From assembly GCF_036885605.1 (NCBI RefSeq), contig NZ_CP142523.1:6076001-6140000 (forward strand): DNA of 64,000 nucleotides. Direction: 5' to 3'. The notes beneath the pieces were generated by a model, which searched no databases, was not told the DNA's origin, and worked only from the letters and a program-made list of their open reading frames with translations. The position numbers were made by a program, and so were the translations under genes. The stretch comes from Janthinobacterium sp. TB1-E2. Its GTDB lineage: Bacteria; Pseudomonadota; Gammaproteobacteria; Burkholderiales; Burkholderiaceae_D. Shown here piece by piece: positions 45,047-57,863 of this stretch. Each line of letters begins with the position of its first letter. Position 1 is the stretch's first letter.

Positions 45047-45664
45047 CTATTTTGCGTCCAGCGCCCGCTCGACGAAATCGAGGCGGTCCTGGCCCCAGTA
45101 CCCTTCGCCATCGACGATGTACCACGGCGAGCCGAAGACGGAAGCGGCGGTGGCTGCCTCCGTATTGGCGTCGTATTCCGCCTGCACGCTTGCCGTTTCC
45201 GACGTTTTCAGCAACTGGCGGCCATCGAAACCGGCATCAACGGCGATCTGCACCAGCGTCTCTTCGTCGCCGATGTTGCGCTCTTCGGCCCACAGGCCGC
45301 GCATGATGGCGTGCGCCAGGTTCAGCGATGCCTCCACGCCGTGCGCCAGGCGCGTGGCGATGATCAGCTTGGCCGACGCTTCCGGCGACACGGGGAAGAA
45401 CTTCGGCTGCAAGGTCAATGGCACTTGCAAAAAGGCCGACCAGCGCGCCAGTTCGGCCAGGCGGTAGGCCTGGCGCTGCGGCGCGCGCTTGGCCAGCGGC
45501 AGGCCGCCCGAGACGCTGAAGACCTTGCCCAGGTCGAAGGGACGCACGTCGATCTGTGCGCCCGTCTTCGCGGCGATGGCCATCAGGCGCGCGTGGCCCA
45601 AATAGGTCCATGGCGAGTGGGGGGCGAAGAAATACTGCACGACTTTGTTCTGACTTGCACTCAT
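45047..45664 (-). CDS. 2-hydroxychromene-2-carboxylate isomerase (DsbA/kappa-GST fold)
   Basis: 205 aa. Starts with QYFFAPHSPWTYLGHARL, where the Ser replaces the DsbA cysteine, and continues with the family pattern PFDLGKVFS and FGSPWYIVDGEGYWGQDRLDF. These enzymes isomerise hydroxychromene carboxylate in naphthalene-type degradation, glutathione dependent; many members act on other substrates. GGGAG precedes the ATG. Isolated from aromatic-degradation genes, so its physiological substrate is uncertain. Confidence 0.82.
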   Translation of the reverse strand: MSASQNKVVQYFFAPHSPWTYLGHARLMAIAAKTGAQIDVRPFDLGKVFSVSGGLPLAKRAPQRQAYRLAELARWSAFLQVPLTLQPKFFPVSPEASAKLIIATRLAHGVEASLNLAHAIMRGLWAEERNIGDEETLVQIAVDAGFDGRQLLKTSETASVQAEYDANTEAATAASVFGSPWYIVDGEGYWGQDRLDFVERALDAK

Positions 45665-45674
45665 CTCGACTCCC

Positions 45675-46112
45675 TTAGAAAGGCTTGACCACGACCAGCA
45701 CGACGACGGCCAGCAGCATCACCACCGGCACTTCATTAAACCAGCGGAACCAGGTGTGGCTGCGCTTGTTGAGACCTTTTTCAAACTTGCGCAGGATAGA
45801 ACCGCAGGCGTGGTGATAGCCGAGCAGCAGCACCACGAACGTCAGCTTGGCGTGCATCCAGCCCGGCATCTTCATGCGGCCTTCGCCCCCGCCGTACAGC
45901 ATCCACATCAGGGCCAACCCCAGCACCATCGCCGGCAGCGCCAGCAGGGACATGAAGCGGTACAGCTTGCGCGCCATCAGCAGCAGGCGCTCGGTGGCCA
46001 CCGTTTCCGTCTCCATCGCCAGATTCACGAAGATGCGCGGCAAATAAAACAGGCCGGCGAACCAGGACATGACGAAGATAATGTGGAAGGCTTTGGTCCA
46101 GAGAAAGAGCAT
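45675..46112 (-). CDS. hemJ: Protoporphyrinogen oxidase HemJ / CopD-family membrane protein
   Basis: 145 aa with four hydrophobic segments. Family pattern: TKAFHIIFVMSWFAGLFYLPRIFV with the conserved His and Arg near the N-terminus, GWMHAKLTFVVLLLGYHH, and the short WFNEVP segment before the last helix. HemJ oxidises protoporphyrinogen IX to protoporphyrin IX in bacteria lacking HemG/HemY. It follows proA at the end of the leuS-lptE-holA-proA run. Confidence 0.75.
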   Translation of the reverse strand: MLFLWTKAFHIIFVMSWFAGLFYLPRIFVNLAMETETVATERLLLMARKLYRFMSLLALPAMVLGLALMWMLYGGGEGRMKMPGWMHAKLTFVVLLLGYHHACGSILRKFEKGLNKRSHTWFRWFNEVPVVMLLAVVVLVVVKPF

Positions 46113-46180
46113 GGGGTTCCCATTGTCGGAGGTGGAGAAAAACAGAGCGCGGGCCGCCTTGTGGGCCGCCCGCGAATAGA

Positions 46181-47464
46181 CTACTTGCGGATTTCGCCGT
46201 GGCCGAATACCACGTACTTGAGCGAGGTCAGGCCTTCCAGTCCCACCGGACCGCGCGCGTGCAGCTTATCGTTCGAGATGCCGATTTCGGCGCCCAGGCC
46301 ATACTCAAAACCATCGGCGAAACGCGTCGACGCGTTCACCATCACCGAGGCGGAATCGACTTCGCGCAGGAAGCGCAGCGCATCGCTGTAGTCTTCCGTG
46401 ATGATCGATTCCGTGTGCTTCGATGAATACTGGTTGATGTGGTCCATCGCTTCATCGATGCCGTCGACGACCTTCACCGACAGGATGGCGGCCAGGTATT
46501 CGGTGGACCAGTCTTCCTCGGTGGCCTCTACCAGGTGCGGATACGCAGCGGCGGCCAGGATCGCATGGCTTTCCGGATCGGCGCGCAGTTCCACCTGCTT
46601 GGTCAGGTACAGCTCGGCCAGCTGCGGCAGCACGGTGGCGGCGATGGCGCGCGACACCAGCAGGGTTTCCATGGTGTTGCAGGTGCCGTAGCGGTGGCAC
46701 TTCGCATTGAAGCCGATATCGATCGCCTTCCTGATATCGGCCTTGGCGTCGATGTAGACGTGGCAGATGCCATCAAGGTGCTTGATCATCGGCACGGTGG
46801 CCTCGTTCATCAGGCGCGCGATCAGGCCCTTGCCGCCGCGCGGCACGATGACGTCCACGTACTGCGGCATGGTGATCAAGGCACCGACGGCGGCGCGGTC
46901 GGTGGTGTCGATGACTTGCACGGCATCGGCCGGCAGACCTGCTCCCTGCAAGCCCTCGGCCACCAGCTTGGCCAGCGCGCGGTTGCAGTGGATCGCTTCC
47001 GAGCCGCCGCGCAAGATCGTCGCGTTGCCGCTCTTGATGCACAGGCCGGCCGCGTCCACCGTCACGTTCGGACGCGCTTCATAGATGATGCCGATAACGC
47101 CCAGCGGCACGCGCATCTGGCCCACCTGGATGCCTGTCGGGCGGAATTTCATGTTCGAGATTTCACCGATCGGATCGGCCAGCGACACGATCTGCGTCAA
47201 ACCTTCGACCATGGTGGCAATGGCCGCATCGGACAGGGTCAGGCGGTCGAGCATGGCCGGCGCCAGGCCGGCGGCAGCGGCCGCATCGAGGTCGCGCTGG
47301 TTGGCGGCGCGCAGCAGATCGGCATCGCGCACGATGGCGGCGGCGATCAGACTCAAGGCGCGGTTGCGCGTGGCGCTGTCGGCACGCGCCATGGCGCGCG
47401 AAGCGGCGCGCGCGCGCGTGCCCACGTCCTGCATATATTCTGTGATGTCCATGCTCGTATCCAT
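46181..47464 (-). CDS. proA: Gamma-glutamyl phosphate reductase
   Basis: 427 aa from ATG 47464, close to the usual ProA size; a frame extending to 47749 overlaps holA and is rejected. Motifs: [29 protein letters not shown], and the catalytic cysteine in [12 protein letters not shown]-terminal [21 protein letters not shown]. It reduces gamma-glutamyl phosphate with NADPH in proline synthesis. Five bases separate it from holA. Confidence 0.95.
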   Translation of the reverse strand: MDTSMDITEYMQDVGTRARAASRAMARADSATRNRALSLIAAAIVRDADLLRAANQRDLDAAAAAGLAPAMLDRLTLSDAAIATMVEGLTQIVSLADPIGEISNMKFRPTGIQVGQMRVPLGVIGIIYEARPNVTVDAAGLCIKSGNATILRGGSEAIHCNRALAKLVAEGLQGAGLPADAVQVIDTTDRAAVGALITMPQYVDVIVPRGGKGLIARLMNEATVPMIKHLDGICHVYIDAKADIRKAIDIGFNAKCHRYGTCNTMETLLVSRAIAATVLPQLAELYLTKQVELRADPESHAILAAAAYPHLVEATEEDWSTEYLAAILSVKVVDGIDEAMDHINQYSSKHTESIITEDYSDALRFLREVDSASVMVNASTRFADGFEYGLGAEIGISNDKLHARGPVGLEGLTSLKYVVFGHGEIRK

Positions 47465-47469
47465 AAAAG

Positions 47470-48486
47470 TTAACCTCGGGCGATCTTCAGGCCCAGCTGC
47501 AGCATGGCGTCCCAGGCATCGCCCGCGTAGCCCTTGGCGCGCAAGCCCTTGATCATCTTGTCCACCTGCGCCGCCTGCTGCAGCGCCGCTTCCAGCACAG
47601 GCAGTGAAATGCGCCGCAGGGCCGGTTCCATCATCCGCTCGCGCGGACCCCAGATGCGGTATTCCTTCAGCAGCGCACCCAATGGACGCCCTTGCGCCAT
47701 GCCGGCCTTCAATTTTAACAGCGTACGGATTTCCTCGGAGACGGCCCACAAGACCAGCGGCAGCGCCTCGCCCTCGCCTTTCAAGCCTTCGAGCATGCGC
47801 ACCAGGCGCGCCGGATCGCCGGCCAGCATGGCTTCGGACAGCTTGAAGACATCGTAGCGGGCCACGTTCAGCACCGCGTCCTGCACTTGTTCGTACGTCA
47901 GCTTGCCAGCGGCATGCAGCAAGCCCAGTTTCTGGATTTCCTGGTGCGCCGCCAGCAAGTTGCCTTCCACCCGCTCGGCGATGAAGTCGATGCTGGCCCG
48001 TTCGGCGCTTTGCCCCTGCGCGGCCAGGCGCTGGGATATCCAGGCCGGCAACTGCGCCCGTTCCACATTCGGAATGTCGATATACACGGCCGCCTGCTGC
48101 AGGCTGGCGACCCAGGCCGCCTTCTGCGTGGCCCAGTCCAGCTTGGGCAAGGTGATCAGTGTGAGATTGTCGGGACTGAGGTTTTTGGCGTAGCTTTGCA
48201 GCGCCGCGCCGCCATCCTTGCCCGGCTTGCCGGTGGGGATGCGCAGCTCGATCAGTTTTTTATCGCCGAACAGCGACAGCTCCTGGTTCGCCGCCAGCAG
48301 TTCGCCCCACTTGAAGCTGCGCTCCACCGTCAGCACGTCGCGCTCGGAAAACCCTTGCGCGCGCGCCGCGCGGCGGATCTTGTCGGCCGCTTCCAGCGCC
48401 AGCAGGTGTTCGTCGCTGGTGATCACATACAGCTGCGCCAGCGGCTTGGCCACATGCCCATCGAGCGCGTCTATCCGCAATTGCAT
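47470..48486 (-). CDS. holA: DNA polymerase III delta subunit
   Basis: 338 aa. Pattern of Hol[21 protein letters not shown] (nucleotide-binding-like), [33 protein letters not shown], and [21 protein letters not shown]. It belongs to the clamp loader that opens the beta clamp. It starts ten bases downstream of lptE, the conserved lptE-holA arrangement in proteobacteria. Confidence 0.95.
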   Translation of the reverse strand: MQLRIDALDGHVAKPLAQLYVITSDEHLLALEAADKIRRAARAQGFSERDVLTVERSFKWGELLAANQELSLFGDKKLIELRIPTGKPGKDGGAALQSYAKNLSPDNLTLITLPKLDWATQKAAWVASLQQAAVYIDIPNVERAQLPAWISQRLAAQGQSAERASIDFIAERVEGNLLAAHQEIQKLGLLHAAGKLTYEQVQDAVLNVARYDVFKLSEAMLAGDPARLVRMLEGLKGEGEALPLVLWAVSEEIRTLLKLKAGMAQGRPLGALLKEYRIWGPRERMMEPALRRISLPVLEAALQQAAQVDKMIKGLRAKGYAGDAWDAMLQLGLKIARG

Positions 48487-48496
48487 GGCGTCCCCG

Positions 48497-49096
48497 TTAC
48501 TGCTGCGGGGCTGCCGGCAAGACCGGCGTCACGGGCGCCACTGGCGCCACCGACATGGCCGGCAGCACCGGCTTGATGGCGGCCAGGCGGCGCATGATCT
48601 GCTGCACCAGGTCGTTGCGCATGTCGCGGTACAGCGCCGCTTCCTCGGTTTCCTTGGCCAGCACCTGCCTGTCGTCGAAGGTGATAGGACGCACCAGGCT
48701 GATGGTCGTCGGTGCCAGCAACTGGTTGCCGGCCTTGTCCAATACGCGGAAATTGATCGCATAGCCGAGTTGGTACTCTTGTACGCGGCCGCTGGTATTC
48801 AGGGACAGAATGGTCTTGGTACGATTCCTCTCCGGATCGGTGAGCACCTCGAGGACGGCATCGGCGCCATCCTTGGTATTGACCACCTCCGTGCTGCCAA
48901 TGGCGCGGATATAGCGTTTCAGGCCGATCGCCAGCGGCGACGAGTCGGGCAAGCCGATGTACATCGTCGCGAACGGCAGCATGAAACTGCCGTTCGAACC
49001 GCGCAAGTGAAAGCCGCAGGCCGACAGCAGGACAGTCAGGCCCAGCGCCAGCACGGCGCGGCGGCCCAACAGCGATACTTGAGAGGATGTCGTCAT
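48497..49096 (-). CDS. lptE: LPS-assembly lipoprotein LptE
   Basis: 199 aa from ATG 49096. A lipoprotein signal ends LLSACGFHLRG. The core DPERNRTKTILSLNTSGRVQEYQLGY matches LptE, the plug of the LptD translocon that delivers lipopolysaccharide to the outer leaflet. A proline/alanine-rich tail ends the protein. It starts two bases after the leuS stop; longer upstream frames lie inside leuS and are shadows. Confidence 0.93.
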   Translation of the reverse strand: MTTSSQVSLLGRRAVLALGLTVLLSACGFHLRGSNGSFMLPFATMYIGLPDSSPLAIGLKRYIRAIGSTEVVNTKDGADAVLEVLTDPERNRTKTILSLNTSGRVQEYQLGYAINFRVLDKAGNQLLAPTTISLVRPITFDDRQVLAKETEEAALYRDMRNDLVQQIMRRLAAIKPVLPAMSVAPVAPVTPVLPAAPQQ

Positions 49097-49098
49097 GA

Positions 49099-51771
<2,673 letters not shown>

Positions 51772-51894
51772 TTATACTGGTTGTCGCCGCCCGATAGCGC
51801 GGCGCGCTGGCGGCCCGGGCGCGCATATTTTGGCCGGCGCACAATTATGCTGTGTAAGATATACGCAATCTTGTTCTTTGCATCAAAGCCGGCC

Positions 51895-52659
51895 ATGATC
51901 GTCTACCAGGAATATCCGCCCATCCCCGCCCTGCGGCCCTGGCTGGAGTGCGTCTGGACGTGCCGCGTGCAGACGGGCGCCACGCCCTTCACGCACCAGG
52001 TCTTGCCCGACAATTGCATCGACATCCTGTGCCAGGACCAGCAGGACGCCAGCTTTGCCGTCGGCATGATGACGGCGCCGATTGCCGTCGTCAGCCAGGG
52101 CCTCGTGCAGACGGTGGCGGCCCGCTTCAAGCCGGGCGCGGCGGCACGCTTCTTCCAGCTGCCCTTGTGCGAACTCAACGATGGCCGCACGGGATTGCAG
52201 CAGCTGTGGGGCCGCGAGCTGGCGGCGCGCCTCGGTGACGCGCTATGGAGCGAGCCTTTGAGCAACGTGCAACGAGTTTCCATTTTGCAAGAATATCTGC
52301 TGCTGCGCTTGCGCACCGCGCCGCCACGGCGCCAGGCTGGCGCGGCCGAACATGCGATCGCGGCCATCGAGGCGGCAGCCGGCCAGGTGCGCGTGGATGG
52401 GCTGGCGCAGCAGCTGGGCGTATCGCGCCAGCACCTGGCGCTGCAATTTCGCCAGCAAGTGGGCATCAGCCCGAAGCTGTTTGCCCGCATCTGCCGCTTT
52501 CGCGCGGCCAGCGCTGGCATGCGAAGCCTGGCCGGACAACAGGATTGGGCGCAAGTGGCCTTGCAATATGGCTATTTCGACCAGTCGCACCTGATCCACG
52601 ACTTCCAGGATTTCGCCCGCAGTTCGCCCGAGGCGTGGCTGACGGGTCGGCGCACTTGA
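51895..52659 (+). CDS. AraC-family transcriptional regulator
   Basis: 254 aa from ATG 51895; an upstream ATG at 51847 is possible. The N-terminal sensing part begins QEYPPIPALRPWLECVW (DUF6597-like). The C-terminal part has two helix-turn-helix motifs: VDGLAQQLGVSRQHLALQFRQQVGISPKLFARICRFR and WAQVALQYGYFDQSHLIHDFQDFARSSPEAW. It stands divergent from leuS and just upstream of a small VOC protein, which it may control. Confidence 0.85.
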   Translation: MIVYQEYPPIPALRPWLECVWTCRVQTGATPFTHQVLPDNCIDILCQDQQDASFAVGMMTAPIAVVSQGLVQTVAARFKPGAAARFFQLPLCELNDGRTGLQQLWGRELAARLGDALWSEPLSNVQRVSILQEYLLLRLRTAPPRRQAGAAEHAIAAIEAAAGQVRVDGLAQQLGVSRQHLALQFRQQVGISPKLFARICRFRAASAGMRSLAGQQDWAQVALQYGYFDQSHLIHDFQDFARSSPEAWLTGRRT

Positions 52660-52736
52660 ATACCTTCCATTTTTACAATCACACGCCGCGCGCCGGTGGC
52701 ATGATGACCGTATTCTTCATTCATCAGGAGTAGCAC

Positions 52737-53102
52737 ATGATCAAAGGTTTACGCACCGTCACCTATCCCGTCCCCGACCTGGACAAGGCCAAGGCCTGGT
52801 ACAGCCAGGTATTCGGCACGGCGCCGTATTTCGACCAGCCCTTCTATGTCGGCTTTGCCATCGGCGGTTTCGAGCTGGGCTTGCTGCCGGACGGCCAGCC
52901 TGGCACGCAGGGCAGCGTGACGTACTGGGGCGTGGACGGCATCGAGGCAGAGGTCGAACGCATCGTGGCACTGGGCGGCAGCCTGCACCACCCGCTCACG
53001 GACGTGGGCGACGGCATCCGCACGGTGGAATTGCTCGACCCGTTCGGCAACCAGATCGGCCTGATCGACAATCCCCATTTCGACACGGCCAAGGTCGCCT
53101 AA
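52737..53102 (+). CDS. VOC-superfamily (glyoxalase-like) protein
   Basis: 121 aa. A single VOC fold: TYPVPDLDKAKAWYSQVFG at the start and LLDPFGNQIGLIDNP at the end. Metal ligand positions are partly conserved (Glu/His). Possible glyoxalase, bleomycin-resistance or dioxygenase-like member; substrate unknown. AGGAG precedes the ATG. Its end overlaps the convergent LysR gene by four bases. Confidence 0.8.
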   Translation: MIKGLRTVTYPVPDLDKAKAWYSQVFGTAPYFDQPFYVGFAIGGFELGLLPDGQPGTQGSVTYWGVDGIEAEVERIVALGGSLHHPLTDVGDGIRTVELLDPFGNQIGLIDNPHFDTAKVA

Positions 53103-53995
53103 GCCGCCTCGTCCTGCAACCATCGCCGGAACTGCTGCAAGGCCAGTTTTTCATGCGCCGCCTCGGGCGTGATCAGGTAATACGCGCGCTGGCCGCGCAG
53201 TGGGCGCTCGCATGCGATGCGCAGCTCGCCGCGCGCCAGTTCCGCTTCGACCAGCATGCGTGGCAGCAAGACCACGCCCTGCCCCTGCACGGCCGCCATG
53301 GCCAGCATGGAAAACAGCTCATAGCGGGCGCCGTAGCGCGCCAGTTCCCCATCGACCTGCATGGCGTCAAACCACTGGCGCCAGGCGCCCGGGCGCGTAC
53401 TTTGTTGCAACAAGGTCAGTTCCAATAAATCCTGCGGCTGCCAGGCGCTGCGTGCCGCCAGCAGGCGGGGGCTGGCGACGGGCACGATTTCTTCATGCAT
53501 GAGCAAGGTGGCGCGCGTGCCGGGCCAGCGCGCCAGCTGCTCGGGCGTGCCCGCGTACAGGGCGCCGTCGTATTCCGTATCGGCAAACATGAACGGTTTT
53601 GTATATGCGTCGATATGCACGACGATCTCGGGATGCAAGCCCGCCAGTGAAGCCAGCCGCGGCATCAACCAGCGCGTGGCAAACGTGGGAACCGAAGCCA
53701 GCTGCAAAGCGCCGCCACCGCCCTGGCGCGCCATGGTGTCGAGCGTGTCGCGCTCGAGGCCATCGAGGCGAGCCGCGATCTGCCGCGCATACGCCGCGCC
53801 GGCGCTGGTCAGCAGCACCCCATGGCGCGTGCGCTGGAACAGTTGCACGCCGAGAAAGCTTTCCAGCGAGGATATCTGGCGCGACACGGCACTTTGCGTC
53901 AGCGACAGTTCGCGCGCCGCATGCGTGTAGCTCTGGTGCCGCGCAGCCGCCTCGAAGCAGTTCAGGGCTTGCAGCATGGGAATTTTGCGTGACAT
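53099..53995 (-). CDS. LysR-family regulator beside gcdH (GcdR-like)
   Basis: 298 aa from ATG 53995. N-terminal winged HTH: ALNCFEAAARHQSYTHAARELSLTQSAVSRQISSLESFLGVQLFQRTRHGV. C-terminal effector domain follows. It is transcribed away from gcdH and a CoA transferase, an arrangement found for GcdR controlling glutarate/glutaryl-CoA catabolism in pseudomonads. A palindromic LysR-type site is in the 159-base divergent gap. Regulation of gcdH is inferred from this. Confidence 0.82.
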   Translation of the reverse strand: MSRKIPMLQALNCFEAAARHQSYTHAARELSLTQSAVSRQISSLESFLGVQLFQRTRHGVLLTSAGAAYARQIAARLDGLERDTLDTMARQGGGGALQLASVPTFATRWLMPRLASLAGLHPEIVVHIDAYTKPFMFADTEYDGALYAGTPEQLARWPGTRATLLMHEEIVPVASPRLLAARSAWQPQDLLELTLLQQSTRPGAWRQWFDAMQVDGELARYGARYELFSMLAMAAVQGQGVVLLPRMLVEAELARGELRIACERPLRGQRAYYLITPEAAHEKLALQQFRRWLQDEAA

Positions 53996-54037
53996 GGGGT
54001 ATCCGGCCGGTGAAAGGCTCCTAGTATGCCGCAAGAT

Positions 54038-54052
54038 ATGCGCAGTACGCAT
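54038..54052. promoter_or_regulatory. LysR-type operator (T-N11-A palindrome)
   Basis: ATGCG, five bases, CGCAT (54038-54052) contains the LysR-type T-N11-A core (T at 54039, A at 54051). It lies between the divergent LysR and gcdH starts, as expected for the regulator's binding site. Confidence 0.5.
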
Positions 54053-54154
54053 GTCTGGGTGCGAAAAAATCGTTTGCGCAAGGCTAGGCAAAAACCTACC
54101 ATGAGCCATATTCAATCTTGCGCCGATTACCGGCGCTCACCTGCGAGGCCTGTG

Positions 54155-55333
54155 ATGAGCAAAACCGTATTCGACTGGAATTCCCCTCTGCTGCTGGAAG
54201 AACAACTGACGGGCGACGAACGCGCCGTGCTGGAAGCGGCCCGCGACTATTGCCAGGGTAGCCTGGTGCCACGCGTACTCGAATCGTTCCGCCATGGCCG
54301 CACGGATGCGGCCATCTTCCGCGAAATGGGCGAGCTGGGCTTGCTGGGCACCACCATTCCCGAAGAATACGGCGGCGCCGGCCTGAACTACGTGTGCTAC
54401 GGCCTGGCCGCGCGCGAAGTCGAGCGCGTCGATTCGGGCTACCGCTCGATGATGAGCGTGCAATCGTCGCTGGTAATGGTGCCGATCAATGCCTTCGGCA
54501 ACGAAGAAACGAAACAGAAATACCTGCCGAAACTGGCGACGGGCGAATACATCGGCTGCTTCGGCCTGACGGAACCGAACCACGGCTCCGATCCGGGCAG
54601 CATGGTCACGCGCGCCCGTAAAGTGCCGGGCGGCTACAGCTTGTCGGGCGCCAAGATGTGGATCACCAACAGCCCGATCGCCGACGTGTTCGTCGTCTGG
54701 GCCAAGGACGATGAAGGCGCGATCCGCGGCTTCGTGCTGGAAAAAGGCTGGAAAGGCTTGTCGGCGCCGGAAATCCACGGCAAGGTCGGCTTGCGCACTA
54801 GCATCACCGGTGAAATCGTCATGGATGAAGTATTTTGCCCTGAAGAAAACGCCTTCCCCGACGTGCGCGGCCTGAAAGGCCCGTTCACTTGCCTGAACAG
54901 CGCCCGCTACGGCATTGCCTGGGGCGCGCTGGGTGCGGCCGAAGACTGCTACCTGAAGGCCCGCCAATACACGATGGACCGCCAGCAATTCGGCCGCCCA
55001 TTGGCCGCGAACCAGCTGGTGCAAAAGAAACTGGCCGACATGCTGACGGAAATCACCATGGGCTTGCAAGGCTGCTTGCGCCTGGGCCGCATGAAGGATG
55101 AAGGCTCGCCCGCCGTGGAAATCACCTCGATCATGAAACGCAACAGCTGCGGCAAGGCGCTCGATATTGCCCGCGTGGCGCGCGACATGATGGGTGGCAA
55201 CGGCATTTCCGACGAGTTCGGCGTCATCCGCCACCTGGTCAACCTGGAAGTGGTCAACACCTATGAAGGCACGCACGACGTGCACGCGCTGATCATCGGC
55301 CGCGCCATCACCGGCATCGCCGCCTTCAACTAA
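54155..55333 (+). CDS. gcdH: Glutaryl-CoA dehydrogenase
   Basis: 392 aa from ATG 54155; a frame extending to 54026 covers the promoter region and is rejected. Acyl-CoA dehydrogenase motifs: [32 protein letters not shown], and the catalytic Glu in [17 protein letters not shown] at the end, characteristic of the glutaryl-CoA type. It oxidatively decarboxylates glutaryl-CoA to crotonyl-CoA in lysine and tryptophan degradation using FAD. It overlaps the next gene by one base (TAATG). Confidence 0.93.
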   Translation: MSKTVFDWNSPLLLEEQLTGDERAVLEAARDYCQGSLVPRVLESFRHGRTDAAIFREMGELGLLGTTIPEEYGGAGLNYVCYGLAAREVERVDSGYRSMMSVQSSLVMVPINAFGNEETKQKYLPKLATGEYIGCFGLTEPNHGSDPGSMVTRARKVPGGYSLSGAKMWITNSPIADVFVVWAKDDEGAIRGFVLEKGWKGLSAPEIHGKVGLRTSITGEIVMDEVFCPEENAFPDVRGLKGPFTCLNSARYGIAWGALGAAEDCYLKARQYTMDRQQFGRPLAANQLVQKKLADMLTEITMGLQGCLRLGRMKDEGSPAVEITSIMKRNSCGKALDIARVARDMMGGNGISDEFGVIRHLVNLEVVNTYEGTHDVHALIIGRAITGIAAFN

Positions 55334-56580
55334 TGGACGCCTTGGCTTCCACCTTGCGGCCCGCGCCGCTGACCGGCTTGCGCGTGCTCGACCTGTCGCG
55401 CGTGCTGGCCGGCCCGTGGGCCGGGCAAATGCTGGCCGACCTGGGCGCCGACGTCGTCAAGGTTGAACAGCCGGGCCGCGGCGACGACACGCGCTCGTGG
55501 GGTCCACCGTATCTGAAGGATGAAGATGGCCGCGACACGGCCGAGGTCGCCTATTTCCAGTGTGCCAACCGCAACAAGCGCTCCCTGTGCATCGACCTGG
55601 CCGCGCCCGAAGGGCAAGCGGTGGTGCGCAAGCTGGCTGCCGAATCGGACGTGCTGCTGGAAAATTTCAAGCTGGACGGCTTGAAGCAATACGGCCTCGA
55701 TGCGGCCAGCTTGCTGGCACTCAACCCGCGTCTCGTCTACTGCTCCATCACGGGCTTCGGCCAGGATGGGCCGTACGCGGCGCGCGCCGGCTATGACTTC
55801 CTGATCCAGGGCATGGGCGGCTTGATGAGCATCACGGGCGTGCCCGATGGCCAGCCGGGCGCCGGCCCGCAAAAAGTGGGCGTGGCGCAGACGGACATCC
55901 TGACGGGCCTGTACGCCACCATCGCCGTGCAGGCGGCGCTGGCCGAACGGGAACGCTCGGGCCTGGGCCAGCATATCGACCTGGCCTTGCTCGACGTGCA
56001 AGTGGCGGCGCTGGGCAACCAGGCGGCCAATTACCTGTGCGGCGGCAAAGTGCCGCAGCGCATGGGCAATGCGCACCCGAACATCGTGCCTTACCAGGAC
56101 TTTCCCACGGCCGATGGCGACATGATTCTGGCGATCGGCAACGATGGGCAGTTTTCGCGCTTTTGCGCCGTCGCCGGCCACCCGGAATGGGCGCAGGATG
56201 AACGCTTCGCCACCAATCCGCAGCGTGTGGCGCACCGGGCGATATTGATCCCCTTGATGCGCCAGACCACGGTCATGCGCACGACGGCCGAGTGGATCAG
56301 CGCGTTCGAGGCGCAAGCCGTGCCCTGCGGTCCCGTCAACCGCATCGACCAGGTCTTTGCCGACCCGCAAGTGGTGGCGCGTGGCTTGAAAGTGGAGATG
56401 CCGCACCCGACGGCGGGCACGGTGGCGCTGGTGGCCAATCCCGTGCGCCTGTCGGCCTCGCCAGTGCAATACCGCTTGCCACCGCCATTGCTGGGGCAGC
56501 ATACGCAGGAAGTGCTGCAGCAGTGGCTGGGGTTGGACAGTGCGGAAATTGACGGCTTGCGTGAGCGCAAGGTGGTGTAA
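55333..56580 (+). CDS. Family III CoA-transferase (CaiB/BaiF), glutarate-linked
   Basis: 415 aa. Family motifs: LRVLDLSRVLAGPWAGQMLADLGADVVKVE, RNKRSLCIDL, and the catalytic Asp in AGYDFLIQGMGGLMSITG. It transfers CoA between carboxylic acids. Coupled to gcdH by a TAATG overlap, so its likely job is activating glutarate to glutaryl-CoA (SugCT/GcdG type). REP palindromes follow. Confidence 0.87.
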   Translation: MDALASTLRPAPLTGLRVLDLSRVLAGPWAGQMLADLGADVVKVEQPGRGDDTRSWGPPYLKDEDGRDTAEVAYFQCANRNKRSLCIDLAAPEGQAVVRKLAAESDVLLENFKLDGLKQYGLDAASLLALNPRLVYCSITGFGQDGPYAARAGYDFLIQGMGGLMSITGVPDGQPGAGPQKVGVAQTDILTGLYATIAVQAALAERERSGLGQHIDLALLDVQVAALGNQAANYLCGGKVPQRMGNAHPNIVPYQDFPTADGDMILAIGNDGQFSRFCAVAGHPEWAQDERFATNPQRVAHRAILIPLMRQTTVMRTTAEWISAFEAQAVPCGPVNRIDQVFADPQVVARGLKVEMPHPTAGTVALVANPVRLSASPVQYRLPPPLLGQHTQEVLQQWLGLDSAEIDGLRERKVV

Positions 56581-56597
56581 ATATTGGTCGTCCGGAC

Positions 56598-56690
56598 GTA
56601 GGTCGGATTAGCGCTTGCGCGTAATCCGACACCGCACCCAGCGCCAACAATGTTGTCGGATTACGGCCCGCAGGGCCTAATCCGACCTAC
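56598..56690. repeat. Pair of REP-like palindromes
   Basis: GTAGGTCGGATTAG...GTAATCCGACA at 56598-56631 and GTCGGATTACGG...CTAATCCGACCTAC at 56655-56690, in opposite orientation, as in a BIME. Same family as the cluster at 44875-45038. They fill the space between the CoA-transferase and the convergent barstar-like gene. Confidence 0.8.
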
Positions 56691-56698
56691 GATTCTAT

Positions 56699-57025
56699 TT
56701 ACTTGAGTACCAGTTTCAACGCTGGCTTCTCGCCATAATCGTCATAGCGCTCATTGATGCCGGCGATACAGAAGGTGATTTCTTCCAGTAAATCAGGTAC
56801 TTGCGCCTTCATGCTTGCCGCATCCTGCACAACGATCTCGAGCACTTCGTTCGGCTTCAAACGGAACTGCGTCATGTTTTCGTCGTCGCGCAAATAGCTG
56901 AGGCAATCGACCCAGGCATCCATGCTGTTGCCGTAGAACTCGGGGAATCCGAAGGCTTGCACGCATTGCGCGTGAAAACTCGCTTCGTCGGTGATGTCTT
57001 TTCCATTCAGGATGGCAGTGGCCAT
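56699..57025 (-). CDS. Barstar-family protein (orphan RNase inhibitor)
   Basis: 108 aa. The barstar signature is visible: FGFPEFYGNSMDAWVDCLSYLRD, preceded by a short beta-strand and DITDEASFHAQCVQ. Barstars bind and inhibit secreted ribonucleases of the barnase type. No ribonuclease gene is adjacent. Eight bases separate it from dapB, so it may be cotranscribed downstream of dapB. Many proteobacterial members lack a partner and have unknown function. Confidence 0.8.
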   Translation of the reverse strand: MATAILNGKDITDEASFHAQCVQAFGFPEFYGNSMDAWVDCLSYLRDDENMTQFRLKPNEVLEIVVQDAASMKAQVPDLLEEITFCIAGINERYDDYGEKPALKLVLK

Positions 57026-57033
57026 GGTGCTCC

Positions 57034-57843
57034 TCAGTTCTTCAGCGACAGCACATCCTGCATGTCGAACAGGCCGGTCGGTTTGTCGGCCAGGAAACGC
57101 GCCGCGCGCAGTGCGCCGTGGGCGTAGGTGACGCGGCTGCTCGACTTGTGGCTGATCTCGATGCGCTCACCGATGCCGGCAAACAGCACCGTATGGTCGC
57201 CGACGATATCGCCGCCGCGGATGGTGGCAAAGCCGATGGTTGACGGGTCGCGTTCGCCCGTCACGCCTTCGCGGCCGTATACGGCGCATTCCTTCAAGTC
57301 GCGGCCCAGGGCGCCGGCCACCACTTCACCCATTTGCAGGGCCGTGCCCGACGGCGCATCGACCTTGAAGCGGTGATGCGCTTCGATGATCTCGATATCG
57401 TAGCCTTCGGACAGGCTTTTCGCGGCCAGTTCCAGCAGCTTCATGGTGACGTTCACGCCCACGCTCATATTCGGCGCGAACATGATGGCCGTCTTTTCGG
57501 CGGCGGCGGCAATAGCGGCCTTGCCCGCGTCATCGAAACCGGTGGTGCCGATGATCATCTTGACGCCGTGCTCGGCGCAATACGCCAGGTGCTGCAAAGT
57601 GCCTTCCGGACGCGTGAAGTCGATCAGGTAATCGGCGCCGGCCAGGCCGGTAGCCAGGTCGGACTCGATCAGCACGCCAGCAGGCTTGCCGAGGAAAGCG
57701 GCGGCATCCTGGCCGACGGACGGCGAACCGGCGCGGTCGAGTGCGCCAGCGAGCACGGCGTCGGGCGCGTTGCTGACGGCTTCGATCAGGATATGGCCCA
57801 TGCGGCCGCTGGCGCCAGCGATGGCGATTTTCAGTTCAGTCAT
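57034..57843 (-). CDS. dapB: 4-hydroxy-tetrahydrodipicolinate reductase
   Basis: 269 aa, normal length. NAD(P) site [16 protein letters not shown] and active-site [20 protein letters not shown]. It reduces the dapA product in the lysine/diaminopimelate pathway. 20 bases separate it from bamE, so bamE-dapB-barstar may form one transcript. Confidence 0.96.
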   Translation of the reverse strand: MTELKIAIAGASGRMGHILIEAVSNAPDAVLAGALDRAGSPSVGQDAAAFLGKPAGVLIESDLATGLAGADYLIDFTRPEGTLQHLAYCAEHGVKMIIGTTGFDDAGKAAIAAAAEKTAIMFAPNMSVGVNVTMKLLELAAKSLSEGYDIEIIEAHHRFKVDAPSGTALQMGEVVAGALGRDLKECAVYGREGVTGERDPSTIGFATIRGGDIVGDHTVLFAGIGERIEISHKSSSRVTYAHGALRAARFLADKPTGLFDMQDVLSLKN

Positions 57844-57863
57844 TTTTATTCTCTTACAACAGC

